Shown here one piece after another: positions 1-9,740 of a stretch of 64,000 nucleotides of DNA. The stretch is from Armigeres subalbatus (lineage: Eukaryota > Arthropoda > Insecta > Diptera > Culicidae). Both the position numbers and the translations under genes were made by a program. The stretch covers positions 105,811,935 to 105,875,934 of the forward strand of contig NC_085139.1 in the NCBI RefSeq assembly GCF_024139115.2, given 5' to 3'. The notes under the pieces were generated by a model. That model searched no databases. It was not told the origin of the DNA and saw only the letters and a program-made list of their open reading frames with translations. The first letter of the stretch is position 1; every line of letters starts with the position of its first letter.

Positions 1-1009
1 CCTCCGGTAATTTATTAAGAAAGATATTTCGACTGGATTTGTTGCTTTTAATCAGGAGTTTTAAATCATTTTCAACGTTTCGATCCGGAAGTTTGGATCA
101 TCATTAGGGCTCGAAATTAATCTGCCTATTTCATCGATTTATTCTCTATCCAATTACTATCTAAGAAAAAACAATGAGTAGAAAAAATGTCACTGTACTG
201 GAAGTTCGAAATGGCATGATTACTCGGTGATTTTGTATTCGCTGTGAACTTTTTGAATTCTCCGTGAATAGGACTTTCAAGTTCTAACATTTTTTTTCCA
301 GAAAAAAAGGTTCTGTGTGATTCGTAGCAGTGTTGGTAGAATCATGCTCAAATCTCACTCACCGGAGCCTCGATTGTGAGAGCATCGCGCATGAGTTTTT
401 CACGCAGAATCGCATCGTTTCGCTCATTCGCCGAAAAATGATTTCGCTCCAAAAAGTGTCAAAAACCCAATCGAAGCGTATTTTATGTTTACGTATGGAT
501 TTATTATCCATTGTTTTAAGCAAAGAATGTTATTTCGATGAATTTAACGAAGAAAAACACGCAAAAATCACGCAATGATGCAAATCGCGAGTCGAATCAT
601 GGACGATTCTCTGGGTCATGAGTCGGGTGAGGTTTGCCTCACGCTTGATTTGAGTCGTGGATGTGATATGAGAATTTCGAGTTTTTACTAACACTGATTC
701 GTAATATTGGTAATCGCTAAAATTTATCGAAAACACTGTAACTAGATTGAGCTTTCTTTGGTCAATCAACAATTCCGATACAGATATTTAAAAAAAAAAT
801 ATGTCTCCCCCTTTCGGATTTTTTTTTTGCTCAGTATTAACAATTTGAGGGAGCAACAACAAAAAACCGGTAAATTTTGAGAACTTTCAAAACATTCTTT
901 AACAAATATTCATTTTAATATATTTTTTGTTACTAGCAGTATGTACCCAGCCTTGTCCGATATTTCCAATTTGATTTCGCTAAAACCAGTTGGTAAACGG
1001 GGTTATCAA
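1..1009. other. AT-rich sequence, nothing recognised
   Basis: No coding region longer than about 80 codons, no tRNA-like fold and no clear repeat is visible. Short open frames here have no recognisable composition or motif and are interrupted on all sides. Confidence 0.5.
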
Positions 1010-1185
1010 GGAATTGTTATTTTCGGGGAAATGTCATATTTGCGGAATTGTCAAATTCGGGGAAATATCATTTAAGAGAAATTGTCATTTTCGAGGAAAC
1101 GTACTTTATATTCGGGGAAATGTCACGTTCGAGGAAATGCCATTCTCGGGGAAATGTCATATTCGCGGAATTTTATTTTGAAGAA
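1010..1185. repeat. Degenerate short tandem repeat (about 17-22 bp period)
   Basis: The motif TTCGGGGAAATGTCAT recurs with changes about nine times, alternating with TTCGCGGAA-like pieces. Period is irregular, as expected for an old minisatellite. The TTC...GAA core resembles the larger arrays further right and the degenerate tract at 6,690-7,160. Confidence 0.6.
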
Positions 1186-1959
1186 TTTTTCAATTAAAAG
1201 AATTTTCACGCCTGACTTACTGATGCTTAATCTCGCGTACCTTATTCCACCTTTACAGCTCCACGCTTTCCGTTCTACACCATCTATAATCGCCTGCTTA
1301 GAACAAAGGATAAATTCCCCAATTTTTGAAGATATCGGCCTTCGGGTTCAGAAGTTTTTCCGAAGTGGTCAATCCCCTCCATCCTCCCCCTTTTGCTAAT
1401 GACTCTCTCAACCCCTTTGTTATCTTCCTATAAGTCTATAAGGTTCAGACAGACAGAAATTCATTTTTATCAGTGGCGTTGTGTAACCTCACATTTTACC
1501 TGTGCACTGATATAAAAATGAGAATTTTAATATTTCTACAGCCCATATGGAAAATAAAATTATCAGAGTCGTTTGAACTAATCGAAATCTAGTTATTCTA
1601 GACATTTTCGCACGAAAATTCCTTAAATTTAGGTCAGGCAGATTAAGCTTAGGGAAACGCCACTGATTTTTATATTAAATATATATTTGCAACGGCCTAA
1701 ATTAATCGCGAAAATAATTGACATTAATACTTGACACGAAATCTTTTCTGTAGATTCAATATGTGTACATTTGTTCACAGCTATAAGTCGCTTGCCAAAT
1801 CATTACTTTTCGATTTGAACTCATCAGCATACTCTTTCGAGTTCCGAACATCTTCTCCAGCCAGGGTATAAAAACAAGTAGAAGGTTGTATCTCAAGCAC
1901 GATCCAGTTGGACGTAGGACTACGTTCAATGTAAAATATTAGTTTTGAAATTCTAAATT
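1186..1959. other. No gene or repeat recognised
   Basis: Mixed-composition sequence with frequent stops in all frames. I see nothing to annotate. Confidence 0.45.
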
Positions 1960-2790
1960 TGCTTACTGCCGGCAATTTTCTACCGTCGCCTAGCGATTAA
2001 GTTTGGCACTTTGAAAAACAATTCGCCTCGGCTCAATTTTCTTTTGAAACGAATGCTGAAAAGAACCGATTTATTTTCAATATTGCGCCTTTCGAATCAC
2101 AAACATGAACAAAATCCGAATTTTGAAAAGCGTATCGTCAAATGATTGGAAGCATTTTATTGTTACAACCGTAATCAAACCGCGAGTCTTTCGGTTTCCC
2201 AAAACTAACATTATTGTATAACAATCATGAAAAATTGTTTTGAAAACATGTCCTCGGCTCCGTAACGCTTCATAATGAGGTAAATGAGCCTTCCAAACTA
2301 ACGATAGATAAAAAAAGAAGAAGACGAGTGCTTGTCCTGCTACCGACGGCAAATTTCTGACATCGTCAAGCGATTGTGATTGGCACTTGTATCGGCTCAA
2401 CCTTCTCTTGTGTAAAATAGTAATTCTGAAAAGAACCGATTGAACATTTGTAATCACTCACAGCAACTAAATGTTAGTCCGAATCTTGCGTAAGAATTTC
2501 ACTTGACTGCTGCAGCTGTCCGACGGCTACTCGATGTTTTTTCCGCTAAGACGCCACCATTTAGATTAAATTTTTAGCTTCACCACTGATGTCCCGTAAC
2601 CGCAACCGACGCATTTTTTTTCGTTCCACCCATAAAGTGTTGGTCCTAAAAAGAACCGATTTTCTTTCAACAATGCCCTTCTAATAACGAACAGCAACAA
2701 ACCGATGGTCCGATCCAATGCATTGTGTGGAAATATCACTTGAGGGCTGGTGATGCCACATATTTTCTAACGTCGACTTTATTTTCTGGC
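1960..2790 (-). repeat. Three diverged direct copies of an unknown module
   Basis: The string GAAAAGAACCGAT (or one-base variants) occurs at about 2,056-2,070, 2,426-2,440 and 2,646-2,660, each time with similar context: a CGGCAA / CGTC-AGCGATT stretch before and a CAACAAACCGATGG- or CCGAA-like stretch after. Read on the minus strand, each copy presents a sequence close to the histone mRNA 3' stem-loop. The copy at 2,642-2,657 can pair fully if one G-U pair is allowed (GGTTCT, loop TTTT, AGGACC). No histone coding sequence lies beside them. Spacing between copies is about 370 and 220 bp. Confidence 0.5.
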
Positions 2791-3049
2791 GTAAAAATCT
2801 TTTTCATCTTTATTTGTGAGCAAATAATCTTGAAAAAAAATCCTGATATAGTTAAGGACATCACAGAAGAACAGACGTAACACTCGTGAAATTTTCATCG
2901 TTCACTGATTTACTGATCAATTTAAATAATCATTAGTTGGCAAATCACTCACTCGAGGCGCGCGAATCGGATTTGCTAGAGTTTGACGTTTGCTCACTAC
3001 CGCCATCTGGTTCGTGATTTACCCAACTTAGTGAAAAAAAACAGATGCC

Positions 3050-3401
3050 GTTAGTGCACAGAGAACAGACGTTAATCTTCATTCGCGTGCTTGTGTGAAA
3101 GTTTGTACTGGTCGTTTTGAAGTATGTCGTTATGCCCCCGTTGCGAGGTGCCATAGTGTGCTGATAAATATGGTTAAAATTTGCCGTATTTTACTTTTTG
3201 GCGCTAGAAACGCTCCTAGGCTCGCTCCTAGGTGACAGCACTACATTGTTTATGTAGTGTATGCCAACGCCATCACTTAGTGAGATTGAGTATCTATATC
3301 GGGCGGCCTGCGTTGGCGGCGCTGAGGTGCGATTTAAATCTTCACACAGGTTTTTAACGAAATTTTGTTCGAGCATCCATGTCTGTTCTCTGTGGTTAGT
3401 G
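3050..3401. mobile_element. 338-bp MITE with 7-bp target site duplication
   Basis: Terminal inverted repeats CACAGAGAACAGACGT (3,057-3,072) and ATGTCTGTTCTCTGTG (3,379-3,394) match at 15 of 16 positions. They are flanked on both sides by the exact heptamer GTTAGTG (3,050-3,056 and 3,395-3,401). The interior has no coding capacity. A related terminus (CACAGAAGAACAGACGT) lies alone at 2,862-2,878, and a shorter match at about 28,869. A perfect duplication outside matching inverted ends is strong evidence for a cut-and-paste insertion. The transposase family is not identifiable from the ends alone. Confidence 0.8.
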
Positions 3402-3689
3402 TTTGTACGACGATGAATTTGATGAAGGAATGTTCAATGTGTTATGTCTGTTTGTGTGTGGCTGTATTTTTGAGCCATCCCATTTATTGCAAATCAAAGT
3501 GCACAAAAGTTATAATCATCAAGATTGTTGGTGAGATAACATTGCCTTTTTGAATTTTGAATTGAATTGAGACGCTAATGCCAACTTGGCAACTCCTCCT
3601 TTCTTTTATACATAACATTTTGATGCATCCATCGTGCTGGTATTTAGTCGATTTCTAATATTAGTTTTATTTAAGTTATACTGCGAAAA
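3402..3689. other. No gene or repeat recognised
   Basis: A short stretch between the MITE and the first hAT remnant. It is rich in A and T and I see no feature in it. Confidence 0.4.
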
Positions 3690-4401
3690 CACCCTTTCAG
3701 CAGCTGCTGACGAATGAGGGATGAGAAGAAAATTGTTGATGAACTTTCTTAATAATGGAAATGCCAGCTTATTTTTTTTTTGCAAAGAATTGCGGCTTCT
3801 GAAACTTCTTCAGGATCGAACAGAGGCAGGTAATGTTCTCCAATGAATATTGAAGTTGTCTTAAAAACGAGATCATTTAAATTGAAACGTTTGGTTATTT
3901 GTTTCACCAGCTCCACATAGAAATTACATGCGTTTCCTTCAGCAGTTTAACAAGAAGTCCGGCCAGGTTCTCTGCCGATACCCTAGATCTTTGTTTACTC
4001 GCGACGTCATCTTCACAGACGTTGAAAAGGAGAATCAGCAAAAGTGATTTGATTTCACTGAACATGTTCGTAAATTTAGGGCTTTCCCATGGAAAGAAAC
4101 GATTGACTTTGTTAACCAGCAGTAGGACATACTGCAAGAAGTGGAGTAAAGGCTTGGTCGTCATGGGATCGTTGAGGTGATGAAGGAGACACTGGGTAGT
4201 TGAATTATTATCGCAGTTTGATTGGAACGTAAAGATTAGCATGATTAGCTCCGAAAAACGATCAATATTCCTTTTGTCTACTGATTCAAGCGATAGCCAT
4301 CTCGTGGCTGATGGATTTGACTGAGTGAAAGCTACCTTATCGGCCAAGATATTAGATTGTAGTATCGGACAAAAGTGAAAAAAAGAACACAAAATCCCCA
4401 A
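3690..4401 (-). pseudogene. hAT-type transposase fragment (central region)
   Basis: The minus strand reads as about 165 codons ending at 3,904. It includes the signature TRWLSLE (about 4,285-4,310), then a leucine-rich helical stretch and a FLQYVLLLVNKVN segment. This is characteristic of the middle of hAT-superfamily transposases of the ZBED/SCAND-related kind, which cut and paste DNA. A frameshift near 3,925 moves the reading frame: the next frame continues with NFYVELVKQITKRF, LND and a PLFDPEEVSEAA stretch, again hAT-like, then stops near 3,735. The N-terminal zinc finger, most of the catalytic core and the C-terminus are absent. It is a decayed copy in DNA with no flanking ends that I can pair. 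Similarity was judged by eye from memory of the family. Confidence 0.6.
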
Positions 4402-4410
4402 AAATCTTTA

Positions 4411-4515
4411 AAAAATCTTATTTCTTCAGAAAATCTTTAATCTTTATATAAAGATATCTTTATCAAAAAATATCAAAAAATCTTTATAAATAAGATAAAT
4501 CTTTATATGTGGCAA
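4411..4515. repeat. AT-rich repeat of AAATCTTTA / TAAAGAT words
   Basis: The 9-10 nt words AAATCTTTA, AAAATCTTTA and TAAAGATATCTTTA recur in both orientations over about 100 bp, giving several possible hairpins. No function is evident. Confidence 0.5.
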
Positions 4516-4621
4516 CACTTGTCGGCGACTGCGAAACGATGATTTACTTTCTGCTGAGTGCTCTGCTACAGACGTCATCGTTGCAACAACTGCTGTGCTC
4601 CCCTCACCGTGAAGTCTAGAT

Positions 4622-5335
4622 CAGTGGTTCCAAACCTTTTATGATTAGCCAAGTGGCCCACGGCCTCCTGAATATGTCATGCTGAAATCAAGATTAAACC
4701 TATATTTAATTTGAAGTAATTTCGTTTCAATATCTTTTATCTTTCTAATATGACATTCCTCAGCAGTAATTCTGTATTTTTTTGTGCTTGCATCTATGAT
4801 ACCAGCTTCGGCAAATAAGTTTGCGTGTCTGATAAAGCCGATCTCAAATCGTTCAGCTTTGGTCTTTATCTGAAGATGTTTTAAACCTCGCATAAGTAAG
4901 CCAAGGCAAACGGTATTAGAATCTCCAAAGCGTCAGGGTTCCAGATATGGAATACGCATCGTATATTTCACATCAAAACTGGCTCAAGTTTTTTTTTTCA
5001 CTGAATAAATCACGACAACCGGAGGTCCAAATATTCATTCTGGATTTCATCGGGAAGGCTAGTCACGTCCAATGTTCACCTAAAATGGATTGCGGACTAA
5101 GGAAGCATCTTCTTGAGTCAGCTTAGAAAAACATCAATCAAACTTTTGCTCCAGTGAGTCAAGATGAGCCATAATTTCTAATCTGAGATCTGCATCTAAT
5201 TGAGTTGATCCTTTTTTCAATCGAAATGCGCAGTTCATCAAACATTGCATCATTTCCGATACTTACTTTGGGTTGTTAGTTTTTAAGCTTTGCTTGCAAA
5301 TTATCTCTAAACTGAATCAGGTTGGTTTTCATGCC
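4622..5335 (-). pseudogene. hAT-type transposase C-terminal fragment with 3' terminal inverted repeat
   Basis: On the minus strand, from about 5,190 down to 4,790, scattered open pieces read AHLDSLEQKFD, LTQEDASLVRNPF, then ALEILIPFALAYLCE and LNDLRSALSDTQ, LPKLVS. They appear in the order expected for the C-terminal hAT dimerisation region of ZBED-related transposases. Several in-frame stops and frameshifts break it; for example, stops follow YLCEV. The sequence CAGTGGTTCCAAACC at 4,622-4,636 is a typical hAT terminus and would be the element's 3' end on this strand. I could not find the other end. It is separate from the fragment at 3.7-4.4 kb, because a C-terminus precedes a middle region in reading order. 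Confidence 0.65.
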
Positions 5336-5599
5336 ATTAACATCAAGTTAGGTAAGTTTAGCTGATGTCTGAATGGTGAGAGAAACGATTCTACCATACT
5401 TTATCATTGAGACTGACAAACAAAAAAATGTCTACCCAGGCTTTCCAAGAAAATTTTAATTTCATCCTTCAATTAGAAAACTAGAATGTTGGCTTTTGAT
5501 AATCAACGTACGGCAGTGTAGAAAAGAATTAGAGGTATTCGATTTTTTTTGGCAATCTAATTAAGACAGTATCAAAAGAATGGAGTTATTGGTTTTCAG
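5336..5599. other. No gene recognised
   Basis: Possibly the upstream remainder of the hAT copy, but too decayed to support. Confidence 0.3.
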
Positions 5600-5830
5600 T
5601 TTCTAAACCAATGGACGGAAAACAAATCATGCACATCCTTTGCCAGCTTATTGCTGCACACATGGATTTGAAGGCGGCATTCGATACAGTTAACCGCGAA
5701 TATTCTTTTTGCCAAACAGGAGAGATTTGCTGTCTCGTCAAGGAGTGTGATTTGGTTTGGATCCTACTAAAATAGGCTGTTCGAAATCAAACTCCCTGCC
5801 CTGTCCTCGATGGGGAGAAACGGGTTCAGC
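5600..5830 (+). pseudogene. Non-LTR retrotransposon reverse transcriptase scrap
   Basis: At 5,662-5,700 the plus strand encodes MDLKAAFDTVNRE. This matches the first catalytic block of reverse transcriptase (an Asp followed by a conserved aromatic-Asp pair) as found in non-LTR retrotransposons. Frames on either side close quickly, so only about 100-200 bp can be attributed to it. The family cannot be assigned. Confidence 0.5.
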
Positions 5831-6030
5831 ATCTTGAGGATCTTCAAAAATAAATCATTGTTAAAACGGCAACGCTGTCTCATCTAATTGAATCGAGTTT
5901 TATTATCGTCCGACGTTTCGACACGGGATTGGTGTCTTCTTCAGGCATTAGTGACTTCTGCCGTTTTACTCATGATTTTTGATTGCGTCTACTCCACTAC
6001 AATAAAGGACCTTCACACTTTAATTTAGAA

Positions 6031-6187
6031 GGCAGGTTTTGTTCTATTATTGTCAGGGGGGTTTTTTTATGACTGATTATGCTCAAATTTTGCCTAAACA
6101 TTCTTTGCATATCAAAGAATATTGTGGCCAAATTTCATAAAATTCGGTCGACAAAAACCCCCTGCCAATAATAGAACAAAACCTGCC
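6031..6187. mobile_element. 157-bp near-perfect palindrome (foldback/MITE-like)
   Basis: The arm at 6,031-6,061 begins GGCAGGTTTTGTTCTATT and its reverse complement occupies 6,156-6,187, with about one mismatch in 30. Pairing continues inward with mismatches (ATTCTTTG / CAAAGAAT around 6,098-6,120), leaving a loop of only a few bases. The whole segment can therefore form one long hairpin. No target duplication is clear. It could be a tiny MITE or a hairpin RNA source; nothing distinguishes these by sequence. Confidence 0.65.
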
Positions 6188-6494
6188 AAAGCCGTCTTTT
6201 CCCCTAGTTAGTAAAGATAAATCTTTCGTTGTCAAAAAAAACTGTCCCAAACGAGCATAAACTTACGAGTGCAATCAAAACCGGGAGAAAGGAAGTCTAG
6301 TTATGATCGATTTTGTACTATAACCAGGTGAGGTGAAAACCCACAATAAAGCTGGTCAAGAGCCACGTGATCAACAACACTGTTTGGAGTAAATTCATTT
6401 TTTTCTGCAAGAGCATGAGCATGTTGACCGCTCGCGATTGTTATTTCATTATTGCAAAATAACTTTTTTCTGCAAACGAAATAAACTACACTCC
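6188..6494. other. No gene recognised
   Basis: Mixed sequence; a 65-codon minus-strand frame has no recognisable motif. Confidence 0.4.
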
Positions 6495-6600
6495 TCACTG
6501 GCTTTGGAATATTTCGTCGAATGACATTTAGTCGAACGACGTTTGATCTAATGGCATCTGGTCTAAATTAGTCGAAGTGGCATTTAGTATCTTATCAGGC
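6495..6600. repeat. Short degenerate repeat of TCGAATGACATTTAG type
   Basis: About five approximate copies of a 15-20 bp word around TCGAA-GACATTTAG follow each other. Similar short dispersed repeats are common in mosquito DNA (background knowledge, not checked here). Confidence 0.45.
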
Positions 6601-6689
6601 TTTATCGGGAAGTATTTTGAGCTGTAATTTGTAATTGCAATCGTTACAGACTTAAAACATTTTTCGTTAAGCCTCAGAAGCACCAAAAA

Positions 6690-7160
6690 CCGATTTTACA
6701 ACAATTCTCCGAAAACTAATTTCCCGATTAGAACAACTCCCCGAAAACATTTGAACAATGTTGTTTTCGAAAAATTGTTATTTTCGAGTAAATATTATTT
6801 CCAAAAAAAAAGTTTTGGGGTATTTTTTTACAAATGCTATTTTTGAGAACAAATAATGTTTTTGTTAAAATGTTATTCCCAAGAACAGAGGTTCTTCAGG
6901 AAATTGGTATTTTCGGGCAAAAGTCATTTTGTAGAAATTTTGTTTTCGAAAAAATGTAATCGGGGAATGTCGGGAAAATGTTACTTTGGAAGAAATGTTA
7001 TTTTCGGGCAAATAATTCCGAAAAAAATACTATTGCTGAAACTCGATTTGTGCAATTGCACAACATGTGAAAGATTTAGTTCAGAAAAATGCTATTTTTG
7101 AGAAAATCATATTCAGGGGAATATTTTTTCGTGTAAATAATATCTCCGTGAAAATATTTT
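6690..7160. repeat. Degenerate minisatellite leading into array A
   Basis: Repeated TTTTCGGGCAAA-, TTATTTTCGAG- and CCGAAAA-like words at irregular 20-30 bp spacing. The tract ends about 90 bp before the clean 22-bp array and may be its old, eroded edge or a relative of the repeat at 1.0 kb. Confidence 0.45.
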
Positions 7161-7246
7161 TCAAAGGGGAAGTGTTTGAGGTCCCTTAAAGGAGATCGCT
7201 TGATCCTAGCATAACAGATTGGTCTGAGGTCGGTTCACGTATTTCC

Positions 7247-8720
7247 GTTCCGGAATTTGAAGAATTCCGTTCCGGAATTTGAAGAATTCAGTTCCGGAAT
7301 TTGGAGAATTCCGTTCCGGAATTTGGAGAATTCCGTTCCGGAATTTGGAGAATTCCGTTCCGGAATTTGGAGAATTCCGTTCCGGAATTTGGAGAATTCC
7401 GTTCCGGAATTTGGAGAATTCCGTTCCGGAATTTGGAGAATTCCGTTCCGGAATTTGGAGAATTCCGTTCCGGAATTTGGAGAATTCCTTTCCAGAATTT
7501 GGAGAATTTCTTTATGGAATTTGGAGAATTCCGTCTTGGAATTAGGAGAATTCCGTTCCGGAATTTGGAGAATTCCGTTTCGGAATTTGGAGAATTCCGT
7601 TTCGAAATTTGGAGAATTCCGTTTCGGAATTTGGAGATCCGTTTCGGAATTTGGAGAATTCCGTTTCGGAATTTGGAGAATTTCGTTTCGGAATTGGGAG
7701 AATTCCGTTCCGGAATTTGGAGATCCGTTTAAAAATTTGGAGAATTCCGTTCCGGAATTTGAAGAATTTCGTTCCGGAATTTGGAGAATTCCGTTCCGGA
7801 ATTTGGAGAATTCCTTTCCAGAATTCGGAGAATTTCTTTCCGGAATTTGGAGACTTCCTTTCCGGAATTTGGAGAATTCCGTTCCGGAATTTATAGAATT
7901 CCGTTCCGGAATTTGGAGAATTCCGGTCCGGAATTTGGAGAATTCCGTTCCGGAATTTGGAGAGTTCCGTTCCGGAATTTGGAGAATCCCGTTCCGGAAT
8001 TTGAATAATTCCGTTACGGAATTTGGAGAATTCCGTTCCGGAATTTGGAGAATTCCGTTCCGGAATGTTGGAGAAATCTGGAATTTAAAAAATTCGTTTC
8101 CGGGATTTGGAAAATTCGGTTCCAGAATTCGGAGATTTTTTTTTCTAGAATTTGAAGAATTCCGCTCCGGTTTTTTGAAGAACTGTGTTCGGAATTTGGA
8201 GAATTCCGTTCCGGGATTTGGACAATTTCTTTTTGTTTTTTAAGAATTATATTCGGAATTTGGAGATTTCCGTTTCGGAATTGGTAGAATTGCGTACCGG
8301 AATTTTGGAGAATTCGGTCCCGGAATTTGGAGAATTCGGTTCCCATGCCTTCCACTGACCACCGTTCCGAAATTTGGAGAATTTTCTTCAGTTTTTTGAA
8401 GAATAACGTTCGGAATTTGATGAATTTTCTTCCGGTATTTGGAAAATCTGTTCTGGAATTCGGAGAATACCTTTCCGGAATTAAGAGAATTTTCTTCTGG
8501 CATTTGGAGAATTTTATTCAAAAAATTGGAGAATTCCTCCGCAATTCAAAGAATTTCTTTCCGGGATTTGGAGAATTCCTTTCCGGATTTTTAAATTTCA
8601 ATTTAAAAAAATATTTTTTTTTCAATTTAAAAAAAATGAAGAATTCCGTTCTGGAATTCGTTGAGAATTTTCAAGAATTCGTGTAATTCTCTTCCAAAAA
8701 TCGGCTAATCCCCTCCCCGA
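7247..8720. repeat. Minisatellite array A, 22-bp unit
   Basis: The unit holds the arms GGAATT and AATTCC with 5-nt loops TGGAG and GTTCC between them, and the palindrome TTCCGGAA at each unit boundary. From 7,247 to about 8,060 some 37 units are nearly uniform. Substitutions and length changes increase from about 8,060 to 8,720. Two units lack AATT (about 7,631 and 7,720). The unit contains no stop codon in any frame on either strand, so open frames of up to 328 codons arise here with a 22-residue cycle (ENSVPEFGEF...). I regard these as by-products of the repeat. Confidence 0.95.
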
Positions 8721-9054
8721 ATTCAAAGAATTCCCTCAAGGAATTCAAATGTCTCTACGGTATGAGTGATTTAAATTTAGACAAATGCAGGCCGGCCCGA
8801 ATAAGAAATTAGAGACAATTTTACTTAATAGTTTTAAAAAGTTTTAAACTGAAGGAATCCTATTGTGTTTCATTAGCCACAAAATGTTTGATGTAATGAT
8901 TAATTAAAGAATAAATCAATCATTAAATTTAAAATGCAATTACCCAACAAAGCCTAAAGTTGTTTATTAATTCCCAATCAAAAACGTACTACATATCAGT
9001 GTAGATAATTAACCTTAAAGACTATTTCAAAACACATGCTCTCATTACGGACAG
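8721..9054. other. Spacer after array A
   Basis: AT-rich, no motif recognised. Confidence 0.4.
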
Positions 9055-9740
9055 GTGTTCCATGATCCTAAAACACCCATAAACAATCTCATTTCCCCTT
9101 TCAATCTAACAGCACCCAAGGCCAGCACTGGCCCTGACATGTTCGATACCCGCCGTCGCCGCCGTAAGGTACACAACGCACTTTCTCCAACCCTTCGCGC
9201 ACAGACTCCCCCGTCCCAACCAACCGTAATCCATCCATCGCCAAGAAAGCTCAGCCATTTATCTATGCTTCATGCGCGCGCGCGCAAGCTCAGAAAGTGA
9301 ATCTATTGGAATTACGGGCGCAATTATAGCCGCGGTGGCTATGCATCATTACGAGGGTTGCTTTTTCCTCCTCGTCTCAAGTCTCAGTGCGCCCGGCAGT
9401 CGTCGTCGTCACGTGCGTCGTCGTCGGTGGGCTTCCACTAGCGAAGGTTGCTGCACTGCTAATTTCGGTCTATTTTCCACCGGGCCCGCCGCAGGTTGTT
9501 TGCTGATCCGTCTGTTTGCTTTGCGCTCCCCTTCCGGCAAGTGCACAACAGGTGAAAAAATTGGCAAAGTCAGGAGGAAGTAACTCCGTGACGGGATTTT
9601 TCCAGAAGGTAGTGCAGTGTGCACCATAAGGTCGCAAGCGAATATTTTTTGCTTGGAACTTTTCGGCACTTCCATTCCATTGTGGGAAAAGCGCGTTTCC
9701 GGTCATAATCGGTTCGATTTGGCTCTGCTGTCGCCGTCAC
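9055..9740. other. GC-richer patch, possible regulatory or untranslated sequence
   Basis: Contains CGCCGTCGCCGCC, a GCGCGCGCGC run near 9,273 and several CGTCGTCGT words, unlike the AT-rich surroundings. Open frames on both strands reach about 100 codons but show no known domain. It could be a first exon, promoter or enhancer of a host gene; I cannot tell. Confidence 0.25.

Noticed and set aside
5875..5965. GACGTTTCGACACGGGATTGG-type sequence reminiscent of Penelope-like element 3' regions
   Set aside because: The resemblance is from memory only; no GIY-YIG or reverse transcriptase frame lies next to it.
7247..8720. CRISPR-like array
   Set aside because: Units are contiguous with no spacers of different sequence, and the DNA is eukaryotic.
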